In this document: piece after piece, positions 49,887-59,129 of the stretch
How positions within the stretch are numbered: position 1 is the first letter of the stretch
Layout of the letters: each line of letters starts with the position of its first letter
Made by a program: the position numbers and the translations under genes
The notes under the pieces: model-generated
Told to the model about the DNA's origin: nothing
The model's input: the letters and a program-made list of their open reading frames with translations, nothing else
Databases searched by the model: none
NCBI GenBank assembly: GCA_910585245.1
Contig: CAJUCO010000009.1
Coordinates: 5,962 to 69,961 of the forward strand
From: an uncultured Oscillibacter sp.
GTDB lineage: Bacteria > Bacillota > Clostridia > Oscillospirales > Oscillospiraceae
Length of the DNA stretch: 64,000 nt
Direction: 5' to 3'

Positions 49887-50096
49887 ATGAAGGCAAGTGA
49901 AATTCGTGAAATTCGCAAGATGACCCCGGAGCAGCTCAACGAGAAGCTGACGGGGTTGAAGAAGGACCTGTTTTTCCTTCGTATGCAGCACGCCACCAAC
50001 CAGCTGGATAATCCCGTGAAGATCCGGGAGACCAAGCATGACATTGCCCGAGTCAAGACCGTGCTCCGGGAGCTCTCCGCTTCCGGCAAGCAGTGA
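49887..50096 (+). CDS. rpmC: 50S ribosomal protein L29
   Basis: 69 residues (KASEIREIRKMTPEQLNEKL, RMQHATNQLDNPVKIRETK). It begins 1 nt after the rplP stop. GCAGGTGAG within the rplP end serves as its ribosome site. Confidence 0.96.
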   Translation: MKASEIREIRKMTPEQLNEKLTGLKKDLFFLRMQHATNQLDNPVKIRETKHDIARVKTVLRELSASGKQ

Positions 50097-50113
50097 GAAG
50101 GAGGTAAGGAAAC

Positions 50114-50377
50114 ATGGACGAGAAGAGAACTTCCTCCCGCAAGACCCGGGTTGGTAAGGTGGTCTCCGACAAGATGGACAAAACCGTCGTGGTTGCCATC
50201 GAGGACCGGGTGGCCCACCCGCTGTACAAGAAGATTGTCGGCCGCACCTACAAGCTGAAAGCACATGACGAGCAAAACAGCTGTGGCGTGGGAGACAAGG
50301 TGAAAGTGATGGAGACCCGCCCCCTGTCCAAGGACAAGCGCTGGCGCGTGGTTGAGATCATCGAAAAAGCGAAGTAA
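50114..50377 (+). CDS. rpsQ: 30S ribosomal protein S17
   Basis: 87 residues (RKTRVGKVVSDKMDKTVVVAIE, HPLYKKIV). Standard gene between rpmC and rplN. Confidence 0.97.
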   Translation: MDEKRTSSRKTRVGKVVSDKMDKTVVVAIEDRVAHPLYKKIVGRTYKLKAHDEQNSCGVGDKVKVMETRPLSKDKRWRVVEIIEKAK

Positions 50378-50391
50378 GGAGGCGTCGAGTT

Positions 50392-50760
50392 ATGATTCAA
50401 CAGGAAACCTTCCTGAAGGTCGCCGACAATACCGGCGCCAAGGAAATCAAGTGCATCCGCGTCCTGGGCGGGTCCAAACGCAAATATGGTAACATTGGCG
50501 ACGTCATCGTGGCCTCCGTCCGCAAGTCCGCCCCCGGCGGCACTGTGAAAAAGGGCGAGGTGGTCAAAGCCGTCATCGTCCGCTCCGCCAAGGGTATCCG
50601 CCGGGGCGACGGAACCTATGTCCGGTTTGACGACAACGCCGCCGTCCTCATCAAGGACGACAAGAATCCCCGGGGCACCCGTATCTTTGGGCCCGTGGCC
50701 CGGGAGCTTCGCGACAAGGATTACATGAAGATCCTGTCCCTGGCCCCCGAAGTGATTTGA
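50392..50760 (+). CDS. rplN: 50S ribosomal protein L14
   Basis: 122 residues (MIQQETFLKVADNTGAKE, RGTRIFGPVARELR). Full length. Confidence 0.97.
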   Translation: MIQQETFLKVADNTGAKEIKCIRVLGGSKRKYGNIGDVIVASVRKSAPGGTVKKGEVVKAVIVRSAKGIRRGDGTYVRFDDNAAVLIKDDKNPRGTRIFGPVARELRDKDYMKILSLAPEVI

Positions 50761-50773
50761 GGAGGGCAAGGAA

Positions 50774-51127
50774 ATGTCTATGAACATCAAAAAGGGCGAC
50801 ACGGTCGTCCGCCTCTCCGGCGACGGCGGTAAGGACAAAGACCTGAGCACCCACCAGGGCAAGGTCATTGCCACCCTGCCGAAGGAGAACAAAGTCGTGG
50901 TGGAGGGCATGAATCTGGTCACCTGCCACATCAAGCCCCGCCGTCAGGGCGAGGAGGGCGGCATTGTCAAGCGGGAAGCCGCCATTGCCGCTTGCAAGGT
51001 CCAGGTGGTCTGCCCCAAGTGCGGCAAGCCCACCCGGGTGGGCCACAAGGTTGAAAAGAAGACCGTGGCCGGGAAAGAGAAAAACGTCAGCGTCCGCGTC
51101 TGCAAGAAGTGCGGCGCCGAGCTGTAA
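50774..51127 (+). CDS. rplX: 50S ribosomal protein L24
   Basis: 117 residues. A KOW motif near the start (IKKGDTVVRLSGDGGKDK) and a zinc-finger-like CPKCGKPTRVGHK...CKKCGAEL at the C-terminus. Confidence 0.96.
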   Translation: MSMNIKKGDTVVRLSGDGGKDKDLSTHQGKVIATLPKENKVVVEGMNLVTCHIKPRRQGEEGGIVKREAAIAACKVQVVCPKCGKPTRVGHKVEKKTVAGKEKNVSVRVCKKCGAEL

Positions 51128-51144
51128 GGGAGGAGGAGTCACAA

Positions 51145-51699
51145 ATGGCTGATAAGAAAGTGCCCAATCTCAAGGCAAAGTACGCGGCTGAGGTTGCTCC
51201 TGCTCTGATGAAGCAATTCGGCTATAAGAGCGTTATGCAGATTCCCAAAATCGACAAGGTGGTCGTGAACGTGGGCTGCGGCGAGGCCAAGGAAAACGCC
51301 AAAATTCTGGATAATGTGGTGCGGGATCTGGCTCAGATCACCGGCCAAAAGCCCATTATCACCCGTTCCCGGAAGAACATCGCCAACTTCAAGCTCCGTG
51401 AAAATATGCCCATCGGCGCGAAGGTCACCCTCCGGGGGGAGAAGATGTGGGAGTTTTTGGACCGCCTCTTTAACGTGGCCCTGCCCCGCGTCCGCGACTT
51501 CCAGGGGATCAGCCCCAACGCCTTCGACGGCCGTGGGAACTACGCCCTGGGCATCCGGGAGCAGCTGATCTTCCCCGAGATCGAGTATGACAAAATCGAC
51601 AAGATCCGGGGCATGGATGTGGTCATCTGCACCACCGCTCACACCGACGAAGAGGCCCGCGCCCTGCTCACCCAGGTCGGCGCGCCCTTCGCCCGCTAA
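51145..51699 (+). CDS. rplE: 50S ribosomal protein L5
   Basis: 184 residues (KIDKVVVNVGCGEAKENAK, QKPIITRSRKNIANFKLR, YALGIREQLIFPEIEYDKI). It binds 5S rRNA. ATG 51145 has GGAGGAG upstream; the ORF extends further but without a ribosome site. Confidence 0.97.
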   Translation: MADKKVPNLKAKYAAEVAPALMKQFGYKSVMQIPKIDKVVVNVGCGEAKENAKILDNVVRDLAQITGQKPIITRSRKNIANFKLRENMPIGAKVTLRGEKMWEFLDRLFNVALPRVRDFQGISPNAFDGRGNYALGIREQLIFPEIEYDKIDKIRGMDVVICTTAHTDEEARALLTQVGAPFAR

Positions 51700-51713
51700 G
51701 GAGGGAGAGAAGA

Positions 51714-51899
51714 ATGGCTAAGAAATCCATGATTTTGAAGCAGCAGCGTCCTGCAAAGTACTCCAGCCGGAAGTACAACCGCTGCAAGCTTTGCGGCCGT
51801 CCCCATGCCTACCTTCGGGACTATGGCGTGTGCCGTATCTGCTTCCGGGAGCTGGCCTACAAGGGCGAGATTCCCGGCGTGCGGAAAGCGTCCTTCTGA
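51714..51899 (+). CDS. rpsN: 30S ribosomal protein S14, zinc type
   Basis: 61 residues with CKLCG and CRIC zinc ligands, the short Zn-binding S14 form (type Z). Confidence 0.97.
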   Translation: MAKKSMILKQQRPAKYSSRKYNRCKLCGRPHAYLRDYGVCRICFRELAYKGEIPGVRKASF

Positions 51900-52271
51900 G
51901 ACGAGGCGTCGGAAATTCCGCCCACTCCGCTTCCGCCGCCGAAGGCGGCGAAAGCTACGCTCTGCTCCATTCCCTCCGCCTCTTTTCAAGGGGGAGCAGG
52001 CTCCCCTTTGAGTAACCCCCACCCCCTGCGGGGGACGGGAGACGAAGGACGGAGGTTTGGAACGGCGCGAACTATGTTGTCGTCGCTCCGGCTTGGATGA
52101 GTGCCAGGCCTTAGAGCGTGATAAAGTTCTTTTTGCCGTTTTTTCTTTCAAGAAAAAGCGGAGACAGACGGCGAAAGGTCATGGCCAATCGGACTGTGGT
52201 CCAATTGGTCATGATACCTCGCTGCTGAAGCGGTCAAAGGCCGCAACTCTAAAATAGGAGGAATTTACACC
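51900..52271 (+). other. Unusually long spacer inside the spc operon
   Basis: 372 nt between rpsN and rpsH, where other gaps here are 0-25 nt. No credible ORF. Several hairpins occur: CCGCCG/CGGCGG (about 51940), GGGGAGC/GCTCCCC (about 51990), CCCC/GGGG (about 52030) and CCAAT/ATTGG (about 52192-52210). A region resembling an internal promoter or RNA-processing site is possible, but no good -35/-10 pair stands out. Confidence 0.5.
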
Positions 52272-52670
52272 ATGCATATCACCGATCCGGTTGCGGATAT
52301 GCTCACCCGAATCCGTAACGCCGTCAGCGCGAAACACGACACTGTGGATGTCCCCGCCTCCAACATGAAAAAGAGCATCGCTCAAATTCTGCTGGACGAG
52401 GGCTATATTAAAAATTTCCAGATCGTGGACGACGGCACCCAGGGCAAAATTCACATTACCCTGAAATACAACGCGGGCAAGGAAAAGGTCATCACCGGCC
52501 TGCGCCGCGTCTCCAAGCCGGGCCTTCGGGTCTACGTGGGCGCCGACGAGCTGCCCCGCGTGCTCCGTGGCCTTGGTATCGCTATCATCTCCACGTCCAA
52601 GGGCGTCATGACCGACAAGAAGGCCCGTGAGCTCCATGTCGGCGGCGAAGTCCTGGCGTTCGTCTGGTAA
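52272..52670 (+). CDS. rpsH: 30S ribosomal protein S8
   Basis: 132 residues (HITDPVADMLTRIRNA, STSKGVMTDKKAREL). In E. coli S8 regulates the spc operon; the long spacer just upstream is a candidate target here. Confidence 0.97.
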   Translation: MHITDPVADMLTRIRNAVSAKHDTVDVPASNMKKSIAQILLDEGYIKNFQIVDDGTQGKIHITLKYNAGKEKVITGLRRVSKPGLRVYVGADELPRVLRGLGIAIISTSKGVMTDKKARELHVGGEVLAFVW

Positions 52671-52685
52671 GGAGGGTGTTGAACA

Positions 52686-53231
52686 ATGTCTAGAATTGGC
52701 AGAATGCCCATTACCGTCCCCGCCGGCGTCTCCGTGGAGATCGCCGAGGGTAATGTGGTTACCGTGAAGGGACCCAAGGGCCAGCTCACCCGCGCGCTGC
52801 GCCCGGAGATGATCATTGAACAGGAAGGCACTACGATCACCGTGAAGCGCCCTTCCGAGGATAAGCTGCACCGCAGCCTCCATGGCCTGACCCGGACGCT
52901 TTTGCACAACATGGTTGTGGGCGTTACCGACGGTTATGCCAAGGAGCTGGAAGTCAATGGCGTGGGCTACCGTGTGGCCAAAGAGGGCAGCAACCTGGTC
53001 ATGAACCTGGGTTACTCCCACCAGGTGATCGTTTCTGAGACCGAGGGCATCACCATTGAGGTCCCCGCTCCCAATAAAATCATCATTCGCGGATGCGACA
53101 AGGAAGTGGTGGGACAGTTTGCCGCCGAGGTCCGCGAGAAGCGTCCGCCCGAGCCGTATAAGGGCAAGGGCATCAAATATGCCAATGAAACCATCCGCCG
53201 CAAGGTCGGTAAGACCGGCGCCAAGAAGTAA
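52686..53231 (+). CDS. rplF: 50S ribosomal protein L6
   Basis: 181 residues (SRIGRMPITVPAGV, PEPYKGKGIKYANE). Two L6 domains. Confidence 0.97.
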   Translation: MSRIGRMPITVPAGVSVEIAEGNVVTVKGPKGQLTRALRPEMIIEQEGTTITVKRPSEDKLHRSLHGLTRTLLHNMVVGVTDGYAKELEVNGVGYRVAKEGSNLVMNLGYSHQVIVSETEGITIEVPAPNKIIIRGCDKEVVGQFAAEVREKRPPEPYKGKGIKYANETIRRKVGKTGAKK

Positions 53232-53245
53232 GGAGGTGTGCCGAA

Positions 53246-53605
53246 ATGATTAAAAGACCCAATACCAACGCCCAGCGCATGAAGCGCCACAAGAGGGTGC
53301 GTGCCAAAATCTCCGGCACCCCCGAGATGCCGCGTTTGAACGTGTTTCGCAGTGAGGCCAATATCTACGCGCAGATCATCGACGATGTCTCCGGCGTGAC
53401 CTTGGTCTCCGCGTCCTCCCTGGATAAGGCCATTGAGGGCTATGGCGGCAATATGGCCGCAGCCACGGCTGTGGGCAAGCTCGTTGCCGAGCGGGCCAAG
53501 GCCAAGGGTATCGAGACCGTGGTCTTCGACCGCGGCGGCTACCTGTATCACGGCCGTGTGAAGGCTCTGGCCGAAGGCGCCCGTGAGGGCGGCCTGCAAT
53601 TCTGA
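53246..53605 (+). CDS. rplR: 50S ribosomal protein L18
   Basis: 119 residues (RHKRVRAKISGTPEMPRL, VVFDRGGYLYHGRVKALAE). 5S rRNA-binding. Confidence 0.97.
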   Translation: MIKRPNTNAQRMKRHKRVRAKISGTPEMPRLNVFRSEANIYAQIIDDVSGVTLVSASSLDKAIEGYGGNMAAATAVGKLVAERAKAKGIETVVFDRGGYLYHGRVKALAEGAREGGLQF

Positions 53606-53622
53606 GGAGGGAGGAACGTTCA

Positions 53623-54123
53623 ATGGCTAGATTTGAAAGAGAGCAGAGCGAGTATATTGAGAAAGTCGTGTACCTGAACCGTGTTTCCAAAACCGTGAAG
53701 GGCGGCCGGGTCATGAAATTCTCCGCCTTGGTGGTCGTGGGCGACGGCAAGGGCAAAGTCGGCTATGGCCTGGGCAAGGCCGCCGAAGTTCCCGAGGCGA
53801 TCCGCAAGGGCATCGAGGCCGCCAAGAAAAACATGATCACGGTGACTCTGGCGGGCACCACGCTGCCCCATGAGACCATTGGAGAGGCCGGAGCGGGAAG
53901 GGTTTTGATGAAGCCTGCCGCCCCCGGTACCGGCGTCATCGCCGGCGGCGCGGTCCGCGCCGTCGTGGAGGCCGCGGGCATCAAGGACATCCGAGCCAAG
54001 AGCCTCCGGTCCAACAACCCCAACAACGTCGTTGCCGCCGCCTTCCAGGGACTCAAGAGTATGCGCGGTCCTGAAGAGGTCGCCCGCATCCGCGGGAAGA
54101 GCGTCGAAGACATCGTGGGTTAA
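53623..54123 (+). CDS. rpsE: 30S ribosomal protein S5
   Basis: 166 residues (GGRVMKFSALVVVGDGKGKV, double-stranded-RNA-binding-like N-domain; GAGRVLMKPAAPGTGVIAGG). Confidence 0.97.
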   Translation: MARFEREQSEYIEKVVYLNRVSKTVKGGRVMKFSALVVVGDGKGKVGYGLGKAAEVPEAIRKGIEAAKKNMITVTLAGTTLPHETIGEAGAGRVLMKPAAPGTGVIAGGAVRAVVEAAGIKDIRAKSLRSNNPNNVVAAAFQGLKSMRGPEEVARIRGKSVEDIVG

Positions 54124-54136
54124 GGAGGCGACAAAC

Positions 54137-54319
54137 GTGGCAAACTTAAGGATTGAGCTCGTCAAGAGCCTGAATGGCCGCCTGGAAAAGCAGGTTGCCA
54201 CTGCGCATTCCCTGGGTCTGCGCAGAATCGGTGACGTCACCGTGCAGCCCGACAACGATCCCACCCGCGGAAAAGTGGCGAAGATCGGCTATCTGCTGCA
54301 AGTTACCGAAGAGAAGTAA
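54137..54319 (+). CDS. rpmD: 50S ribosomal protein L30
   Basis: 60 residues (LRIELVKSLNGRLEKQ). GTG start at 54137, with AAGGAGG 8 nt upstream. Confidence 0.95.
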   Translation: MANLRIELVKSLNGRLEKQVATAHSLGLRRIGDVTVQPDNDPTRGKVAKIGYLLQVTEEK

Positions 54320-54333
54320 GGAGGCGCCAAACA

Positions 54334-54774
54334 ATGAAATTAAGCGAACTGTCTCCCGCCGAAGGTTCCGTCCGTCAGGCGTACCGCAAGGGCCGGGGCG
54401 CCGGCAGCGGCAATGGAAAGACCGGCGGCCGGGGCCACAAGGGCCAGAAGGCCCGCTCCGGCGGCAAAGTCCGCGTGGGATTTGAAGGCGGCCAGATGCC
54501 TCTGGCCCGCCGGGTTCCCAAGCGCGGCTTCAACAACATTTTCGCAAAGCCCCTGGAGGTTGTGAACCTCAGCGCTCTGAATGCCTTTGGCGACGGGGAT
54601 ACCGTCACCGCAGAGACGCTTTTGGAAAAGGGTGTCCTCTCCAAATGCGAGTACGGCTTCAAAGTCCTGGGCAACGGAAAACTCACGAAAAAAGTCACTG
54701 TCAAGGCAAATGCCTTCTCCGCGTCTGCCAAGGAGGCCATCGAGGCAGCCGGCGGAAAGGCGGAGGTGAAGTAA
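54334..54774 (+). CDS. rplO: 50S ribosomal protein L15
   Basis: 146 residues (GRGAGSGNGKTGGRGHKGQKAR, FEGGQMPLARRVPKRGF). The GGAGGTG at its end is the ribosome site for secY. Confidence 0.97.
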   Translation: MKLSELSPAEGSVRQAYRKGRGAGSGNGKTGGRGHKGQKARSGGKVRVGFEGGQMPLARRVPKRGFNNIFAKPLEVVNLSALNAFGDGDTVTAETLLEKGVLSKCEYGFKVLGNGKLTKKVTVKANAFSASAKEAIEAAGGKAEVK

Positions 54775-54775
54775 C

Positions 54776-56152
54776 GTGATCCAAACCGTTCGCAAAGCCT
54801 GGGCCATCCCGGAGCTGAAGAAAAAGATAGTCTTCACGCTGCTGATCCTGCTGATTTTCCGCATTGGTAACGCCATCACGGTCCCCTATATTGACACAGG
54901 GTTGCTGGAAGAGCAGCTCAACGGTATGGGGGCCACGATCCTGGGGCTGTACAATGTGATGAGCGGCGGCGCCTTTGCCACCGCCACGGTCTTTGCCTTG
55001 AGCATTCAGCCCTATATCAACAGCTCCATCATCATCCAACTGCTCACCGTTGCGGTCCCGTACCTGGAGCATCTGGCTAAGGACGGCGGCGAGGAGGGCC
55101 GGAAGAAAATCCAGTCCATCACCCGCTACACCACCGTGGCCATCGCCGTTCTCCAGGCCGTGGGTTATTACTTCATGATGAAGCGCTACGGCATCCTGGC
55201 CCCTGGGGCCGAGGGCATCTGGCCCGCTTTGGTGATCATTGTGTCCTTCATTGCCGGTTCCTCCTTCGTCATGTGGATGGGCGAGCAGGTCACGGAATTC
55301 GGTGTGGGCAACGGCATTTCGATCATCCTCTTCGCAGGCATTGTCTCCCGGGTTCCCTCCATGGTTTCCAGCATGGTTCAGGGTGTGAGCCGGTGGTCTG
55401 CCAAGCGCGCCGGCGACCTGACGCTGGAGAGCCTGACTCAGTCCGGCTATTCCGCCGACCAGGCCCAGCAGGTTCTGGACAGCGCCATGGCCCCCTGGGC
55501 GGTTATCCTCCTCTTAGTGGGTGGTCTGGCCCTGATTGCCTTCATCGTGTTTATCAACGACGCAGAGCGCCGCATTCCCGTGCAGTACGCCAAGCGTCAG
55601 GTGGGCCGGAAGATGTACGGCGGCCAGAGCAGCAACCTGCCCATGAAAGTGAGCATGGCCGGCGTCCTGCCTGTCATTTTCGCCCAGAGCATTGCCTCTT
55701 TGCCCATCACCATCTGGAGCTTTGTGGGCATTCCCGCCGAGGGCACCGTGTCCCGGAGCATCTATGACGCCATTGACACAAAGTCCGTGGTCTATATGGT
55801 GGTTTATTTCATCTTGATCATCGGCTTCGCTTATTTCTATTCCAGCATTCAGTTCAACCCTGTGGAGATTGCCAACAACATGAAAAAGCAGGGCGGCTTT
55901 ATCCCCGGATTCCGTCCCGGCAAGCCCACGGTGGACTTCATCCGCAAGGTGCTGAACAAGATCACCTTGTTTGGCGCGATTTACCTTGGCATTGTGGCCA
56001 TCTGCCCCTTGATCGTGGGCGGAATAATCGGCAACAACTCCGTGGCCATCGGCGGCACCTCGGTCATCATCGTGGTGGGCGTGGCGCTGGAGACGGTCAA
56101 GGCCCTGGAGTCCCAGATGCTGATGCGTCAGTATAAGGGTTTCCTGGAGTGA
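54776..56152 (+). CDS. secY: Protein translocase subunit SecY
   Basis: A 458-residue channel subunit with 10 predicted membrane helices. It starts IQTVRKAWAIPELKKKIVFT and keeps the cytoplasmic loop region RRIPVQYAKRQVGRKMYGGQ and the MKKQGGFIPGFRPGKPT motif. GTG start 1 nt after the rplO stop. Confidence 0.97.
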   Translation: MIQTVRKAWAIPELKKKIVFTLLILLIFRIGNAITVPYIDTGLLEEQLNGMGATILGLYNVMSGGAFATATVFALSIQPYINSSIIIQLLTVAVPYLEHLAKDGGEEGRKKIQSITRYTTVAIAVLQAVGYYFMMKRYGILAPGAEGIWPALVIIVSFIAGSSFVMWMGEQVTEFGVGNGISIILFAGIVSRVPSMVSSMVQGVSRWSAKRAGDLTLESLTQSGYSADQAQQVLDSAMAPWAVILLLVGGLALIAFIVFINDAERRIPVQYAKRQVGRKMYGGQSSNLPMKVSMAGVLPVIFAQSIASLPITIWSFVGIPAEGTVSRSIYDAIDTKSVVYMVVYFILIIGFAYFYSSIQFNPVEIANNMKKQGGFIPGFRPGKPTVDFIRKVLNKITLFGAIYLGIVAICPLIVGGIIGNNSVAIGGTSVIIVVGVALETVKALESQMLMRQYKGFLE

Positions 56153-56219
56153 GAAAAAAGACCGGCGCCGGGTGGGGCCGTGGGCCCCGCCCGCGCCCGG
56201 AATACAGGAGGTTTTGTTG

Positions 56220-56852
56220 ATGAAATTGATCCTGTTGGGCGCCCCGGGCGCCGGAAAGGGAACACAGGCCGACATCCTGTGTGAAAAGCTGAATATTCCC
56301 ACCATCTCCACCGGCAACATTCTCCGGGCCGCGGTGAAAAACGGCACCCCCACCGGCCTGAAAGCGAAAGCCTTCATGGACGCGGGACAGCTGGTGCCGG
56401 ACGAGGTGATCATCGGCATCATCTCCGAGCGGCTTCAAGAGCCGGACTGCCAGGGGGGCTACATCCTGGACGGTGTGCCCCGTACCATCGCTCAGGCGGA
56501 GGCCCTGGAGAAGGCCGGAATCGCCTTTGATTCGGTGGTCTCCCTGGAGGTCAGTGACGAGACGATCATGGAGCGCATGAGCGGCCGCCGGGTCTGCCCG
56601 GATTGCGGCGCCAGCTACCACGTGGTGGCGGTGCCCCCCAAGGCGGAGGGCGTTTGCGACAAGTGCGGCGGGAAATTGATCCAGCGAAAAGATGATGCAC
56701 CCGAGACGGTGAAGTCCCGTCTTGAGGTCTATCATAAGGAGACGGAGCCCCTCAAAGCATTCTACGCGGAGCGGGGCCTTCTGAAGACGGTGGAGAACCA
56801 GCCTACCGTGGAATCCAATTCCCAGGCGATCCTCCGCGTTTTGGGGAGATGA
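56220..56852 (+). CDS. adk: Adenylate kinase, zinc-lid type
   Basis: 210 residues. P-loop GAPGAGKGTQA (residues 7-17), ILDGVPRTIAQAEAL and a lid with CPDCG...CDKCG zinc ligands. It interconverts AMP, ADP and ATP. ATG 56220 has AGGAGG 8 nt upstream. Confidence 0.96.
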   Translation: MKLILLGAPGAGKGTQADILCEKLNIPTISTGNILRAAVKNGTPTGLKAKAFMDAGQLVPDEVIIGIISERLQEPDCQGGYILDGVPRTIAQAEALEKAGIAFDSVVSLEVSDETIMERMSGRRVCPDCGASYHVVAVPPKAEGVCDKCGGKLIQRKDDAPETVKSRLEVYHKETEPLKAFYAERGLLKTVENQPTVESNSQAILRVLGR

Positions 56853-56856
56853 CGGG

Positions 56857-57609
56857 ATGATTACCCTGAAATCCCCCCACGAGATCGACTTGATGCGCCG
56901 GAGTGGAAAAATTACCGCGGCTGCCCGTGCCTTGGCAGGGGAAATGGTAAAGCCCGGCGTGACAACCCAGGAGATCAACGACGCGGTGGAGCGGTTTATC
57001 CGCAAGCAGGGGGCGGTTCCGTCCTTTCTCCACTACAATGGCTACCCCGCCAGTGTCTGCATCAGCGTCAATGACGAAATCATCCACGGCATCCCCGGAA
57101 AACGGGTCTTGCAGGAGGGGGACATCGTCAGCGTAGACGTGGGCGCGTACATCGGGGGCTTTCATGGAGACTGCGCGGCTACATTCCCCTGTGGAGTGAT
57201 TTCCCCGGAGGCCCGGCGCCTGATCGACGTGACCAGGCAGAGCTTCTTCGAGGGAATCCGCTTCGCCCGGGAGGGACAGCGCCTTCAAGACGTCTCCGCG
57301 GCGATTCAATCCTATGTGGAGCAAAACGGTTTCTCCGTAGTCCGGGAATACGTGGGCCACGGCGTGGGAACCCAAATGCACGAATCGCCAGAGATCCCAA
57401 ACTACGGCCGTCCGGGCCACGGTCCCCGCCTTTTGCGGGGGATGACCCTGGCCATTGAACCTATGGTCAACGCCGGTTCCGCCGCCATCACGCAACTTCG
57501 TGACGGCTGGACGGTGAAGACCGCAGATGGAAAGTGGGCGGCTCACTATGAAAATACGATCCTGATTACCGATGGCGCGCCGGAGATTCTCACGGCCCCC
57601 GCCATTTGA
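56857..57609 (+). CDS. map: Methionine aminopeptidase type I
   Basis: 250 residues. Metal ligands lie in VSVDVGAYIGGFHGDCAAT, GHGVGTQMHESPEIPNYG and TLAIEPMV. It removes the initiator methionine. Standard place between adk and infA. Confidence 0.96.
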   Translation: MITLKSPHEIDLMRRSGKITAAARALAGEMVKPGVTTQEINDAVERFIRKQGAVPSFLHYNGYPASVCISVNDEIIHGIPGKRVLQEGDIVSVDVGAYIGGFHGDCAATFPCGVISPEARRLIDVTRQSFFEGIRFAREGQRLQDVSAAIQSYVEQNGFSVVREYVGHGVGTQMHESPEIPNYGRPGHGPRLLRGMTLAIEPMVNAGSAAITQLRDGWTVKTADGKWAAHYENTILITDGAPEILTAPAI

Positions 57610-57629
57610 CAACAGGTGAGAGGGAACGC

Positions 57630-57914
57630 ATGGAGATTGCGAAATCAAATATCGTCCGCTCCAACGCGGGGCGTGACAAGGGCAAGCTCTTCGTCGTCCT
57701 GGCGGTAGAGGGAGAATACCTCCTGCTGGCGGACGGAAAATCGAGAAAGGTGGAAGCCCCGAAGCGAAAAAAGCGCAGGCACGTGCTGTTCGTCTCGGCG
57801 GAGGAAACCCGCCTCGCCGAAAAGATCAAGAGCGAGGAGAAGATCACCAACAGTGAGCTTCGCAGGACCCTCGCGGCCAGCCGCGAGGTGATCCAGCCGG
57901 ACCAGGAGGGATAA
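57630..57914 (+). CDS. KOW-domain RNA-binding protein
   Basis: 94 residues. The N-terminal KOW motif (IVRSNAGRDKGKLFVVLAVEG) resembles ribosomal protein L14e/L24-like KOW proteins. This gene is commonly found between map and infA in clostridia; its function is unknown. ATG 57630 has GAGAGGG upstream, and an alternative ATG at 57606 overlaps the map stop. Confidence 0.85.
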   Translation: MEIAKSNIVRSNAGRDKGKLFVVLAVEGEYLLLADGKSRKVEAPKRKKRRHVLFVSAEETRLAEKIKSEEKITNSELRRTLAASREVIQPDQEG

Positions 57915-57917
57915 CGT

Positions 57918-58136
57918 TTGGCAAAATCCGACATGATCGAAGTGGAAGGTGTTGTGGTGGAAGCCCTGCCCAACACGACGTTCCAGGTTGACATTGGAAA
58001 TGGTCACATGATTCTGGCGCATATTTCCGGGAAACTGAGGATGAATTTCATCCGGATTCTGCCCGGCGACAAGGTCACGGTGGAAATGTCCCCGTACGAT
58101 CTGACCCGGGGCCGGATCACCTGGCGCAGCAAATGA
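57918..58136 (+). CDS. infA: Translation initiation factor IF-1
   Basis: 72 residues, an S1/OB fold (IEVEGVVVEALPNTTFQVDI, YDLTRGRITWR). TTG start at 57918 with AGGAGGG upstream. Confidence 0.97.
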   Translation: MAKSDMIEVEGVVVEALPNTTFQVDIGNGHMILAHISGKLRMNFIRILPGDKVTVEMSPYDLTRGRITWRSK

Positions 58137-58177
58137 CATCAAACGACGTAAACCGCTGAAAGGAATGGTTGCAGACT

Positions 58178-58291
58178 ATGAAAGTAAGACCGTCCGTGAA
58201 GCCCATGTGCGAAAAGTGTAAGGTTATTCGCCGCAAAGGCCGTGTTATGGTCATTTGCGAAAATCCGAAGCACAAGCAGAGACAGGGCTGA
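58178..58291 (+). CDS. rpmJ: 50S ribosomal protein L36
   Basis: A 37-residue protein read directly from the sequence: MKVRPSVKPMCEKCKVIRRK at the start and the zinc ligands CEKC, C and H (VICENPKH). It is the zinc-binding form. Too short for most gene finders but in its canonical position between infA and rpsM. Confidence 0.96.
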   Translation: MKVRPSVKPMCEKCKVIRRKGRVMVICENPKHKQRQG

Positions 58292-58319
58292 GAATTGAAA
58301 TTGGAGGTGCTTTAACAGT

Positions 58320-58685
58320 ATGGCACGTATTGCCGGTATTGACCTGCCGAAGGATAAACGTATTGAAATCGGCCTCACCTATATTTACGGCATTGGGCGC
58401 AAAAGCGCCAAGGACATCCTGGCGAAGTCCGGCGTGAATCCCGACACCCGGGTGAAGGACCTGACGGACGCTGACGAACAAAAGCTCCGTGACGCCATTG
58501 ACGACTACACCGTCGAGGGCGATCTTCGGCGGCAGACCGCCCTGGATATCAAGCGGCTCAGCGAGATCGGCTGCTACCGTGGCCTTCGCCACCGCAAGGG
58601 CCTGCCCGTCCGGGGCCAGCGGAGCAAAACCAATGCCCGCACCCGCAAAGGACCCAAGAAAACCATTGCCAACAAGAAGAAGTAA
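58320..58685 (+). CDS. rpsM: 30S ribosomal protein S13
   Basis: 121 residues (ARIAGIDLPKDKRIEIGLTYIYGIG, RHRKGLPVRGQRSKTNARTRKG). Confidence 0.97.
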   Translation: MARIAGIDLPKDKRIEIGLTYIYGIGRKSAKDILAKSGVNPDTRVKDLTDADEQKLRDAIDDYTVEGDLRRQTALDIKRLSEIGCYRGLRHRKGLPVRGQRSKTNARTRKGPKKTIANKKK

Positions 58686-58700
58686 GGAGGGAGAAAGAAT

Positions 58701-59105
58701 ATGGCAGCAACGAAATCCGGCGGTAAGAAAGTCATCCGCCGCCGCCGCGAGCGGAAGAACATTGAGCGTGGCCAGGTCCATATCCGTTCTTCCTTCAACA
58801 ATACCATGGTGACCGTCACCGACGCCCAGGGAAATGCCATCTCCTGGGCCTCCTCCGGCGGCCTCGGCTTCCGGGGCAGCAAGAAGTCTACCCCCTTTGC
58901 GGCCCAGACCGCGGCGGAGACCGCCGCCCGCGCCGCCATGGAGCATGGGCTCAAGACCGTGGAAGTCTTTGTTAAGGGCCCCGGCCAGGGCCGTGAGGCC
59001 GCCATCCGGGCGCTGCAGGCCGTGGGCCTGGAAGTGACGATGATCAAGGACGTCACCCCCATCCCCCACAACGGCTGCCGTCCCCCGAAGCGCCGCCGCG
59101 TGTAA
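58701..59105 (+). CDS. rpsK: 30S ribosomal protein S11
   Basis: 134 residues (HIRSSFNNTMVTVTDAQGNAI, ITPIPHNGCRPPKRRRV-type end with VTPIPHNGCRPPK). Confidence 0.97.
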   Translation: MAATKSGGKKVIRRRRERKNIERGQVHIRSSFNNTMVTVTDAQGNAISWASSGGLGFRGSKKSTPFAAQTAAETAARAAMEHGLKTVEVFVKGPGQGREAAIRALQAVGLEVTMIKDVTPIPHNGCRPPKRRRV

Positions 59106-59129
59106 TCGAAAGAGGAGGTAACAAGCAAT

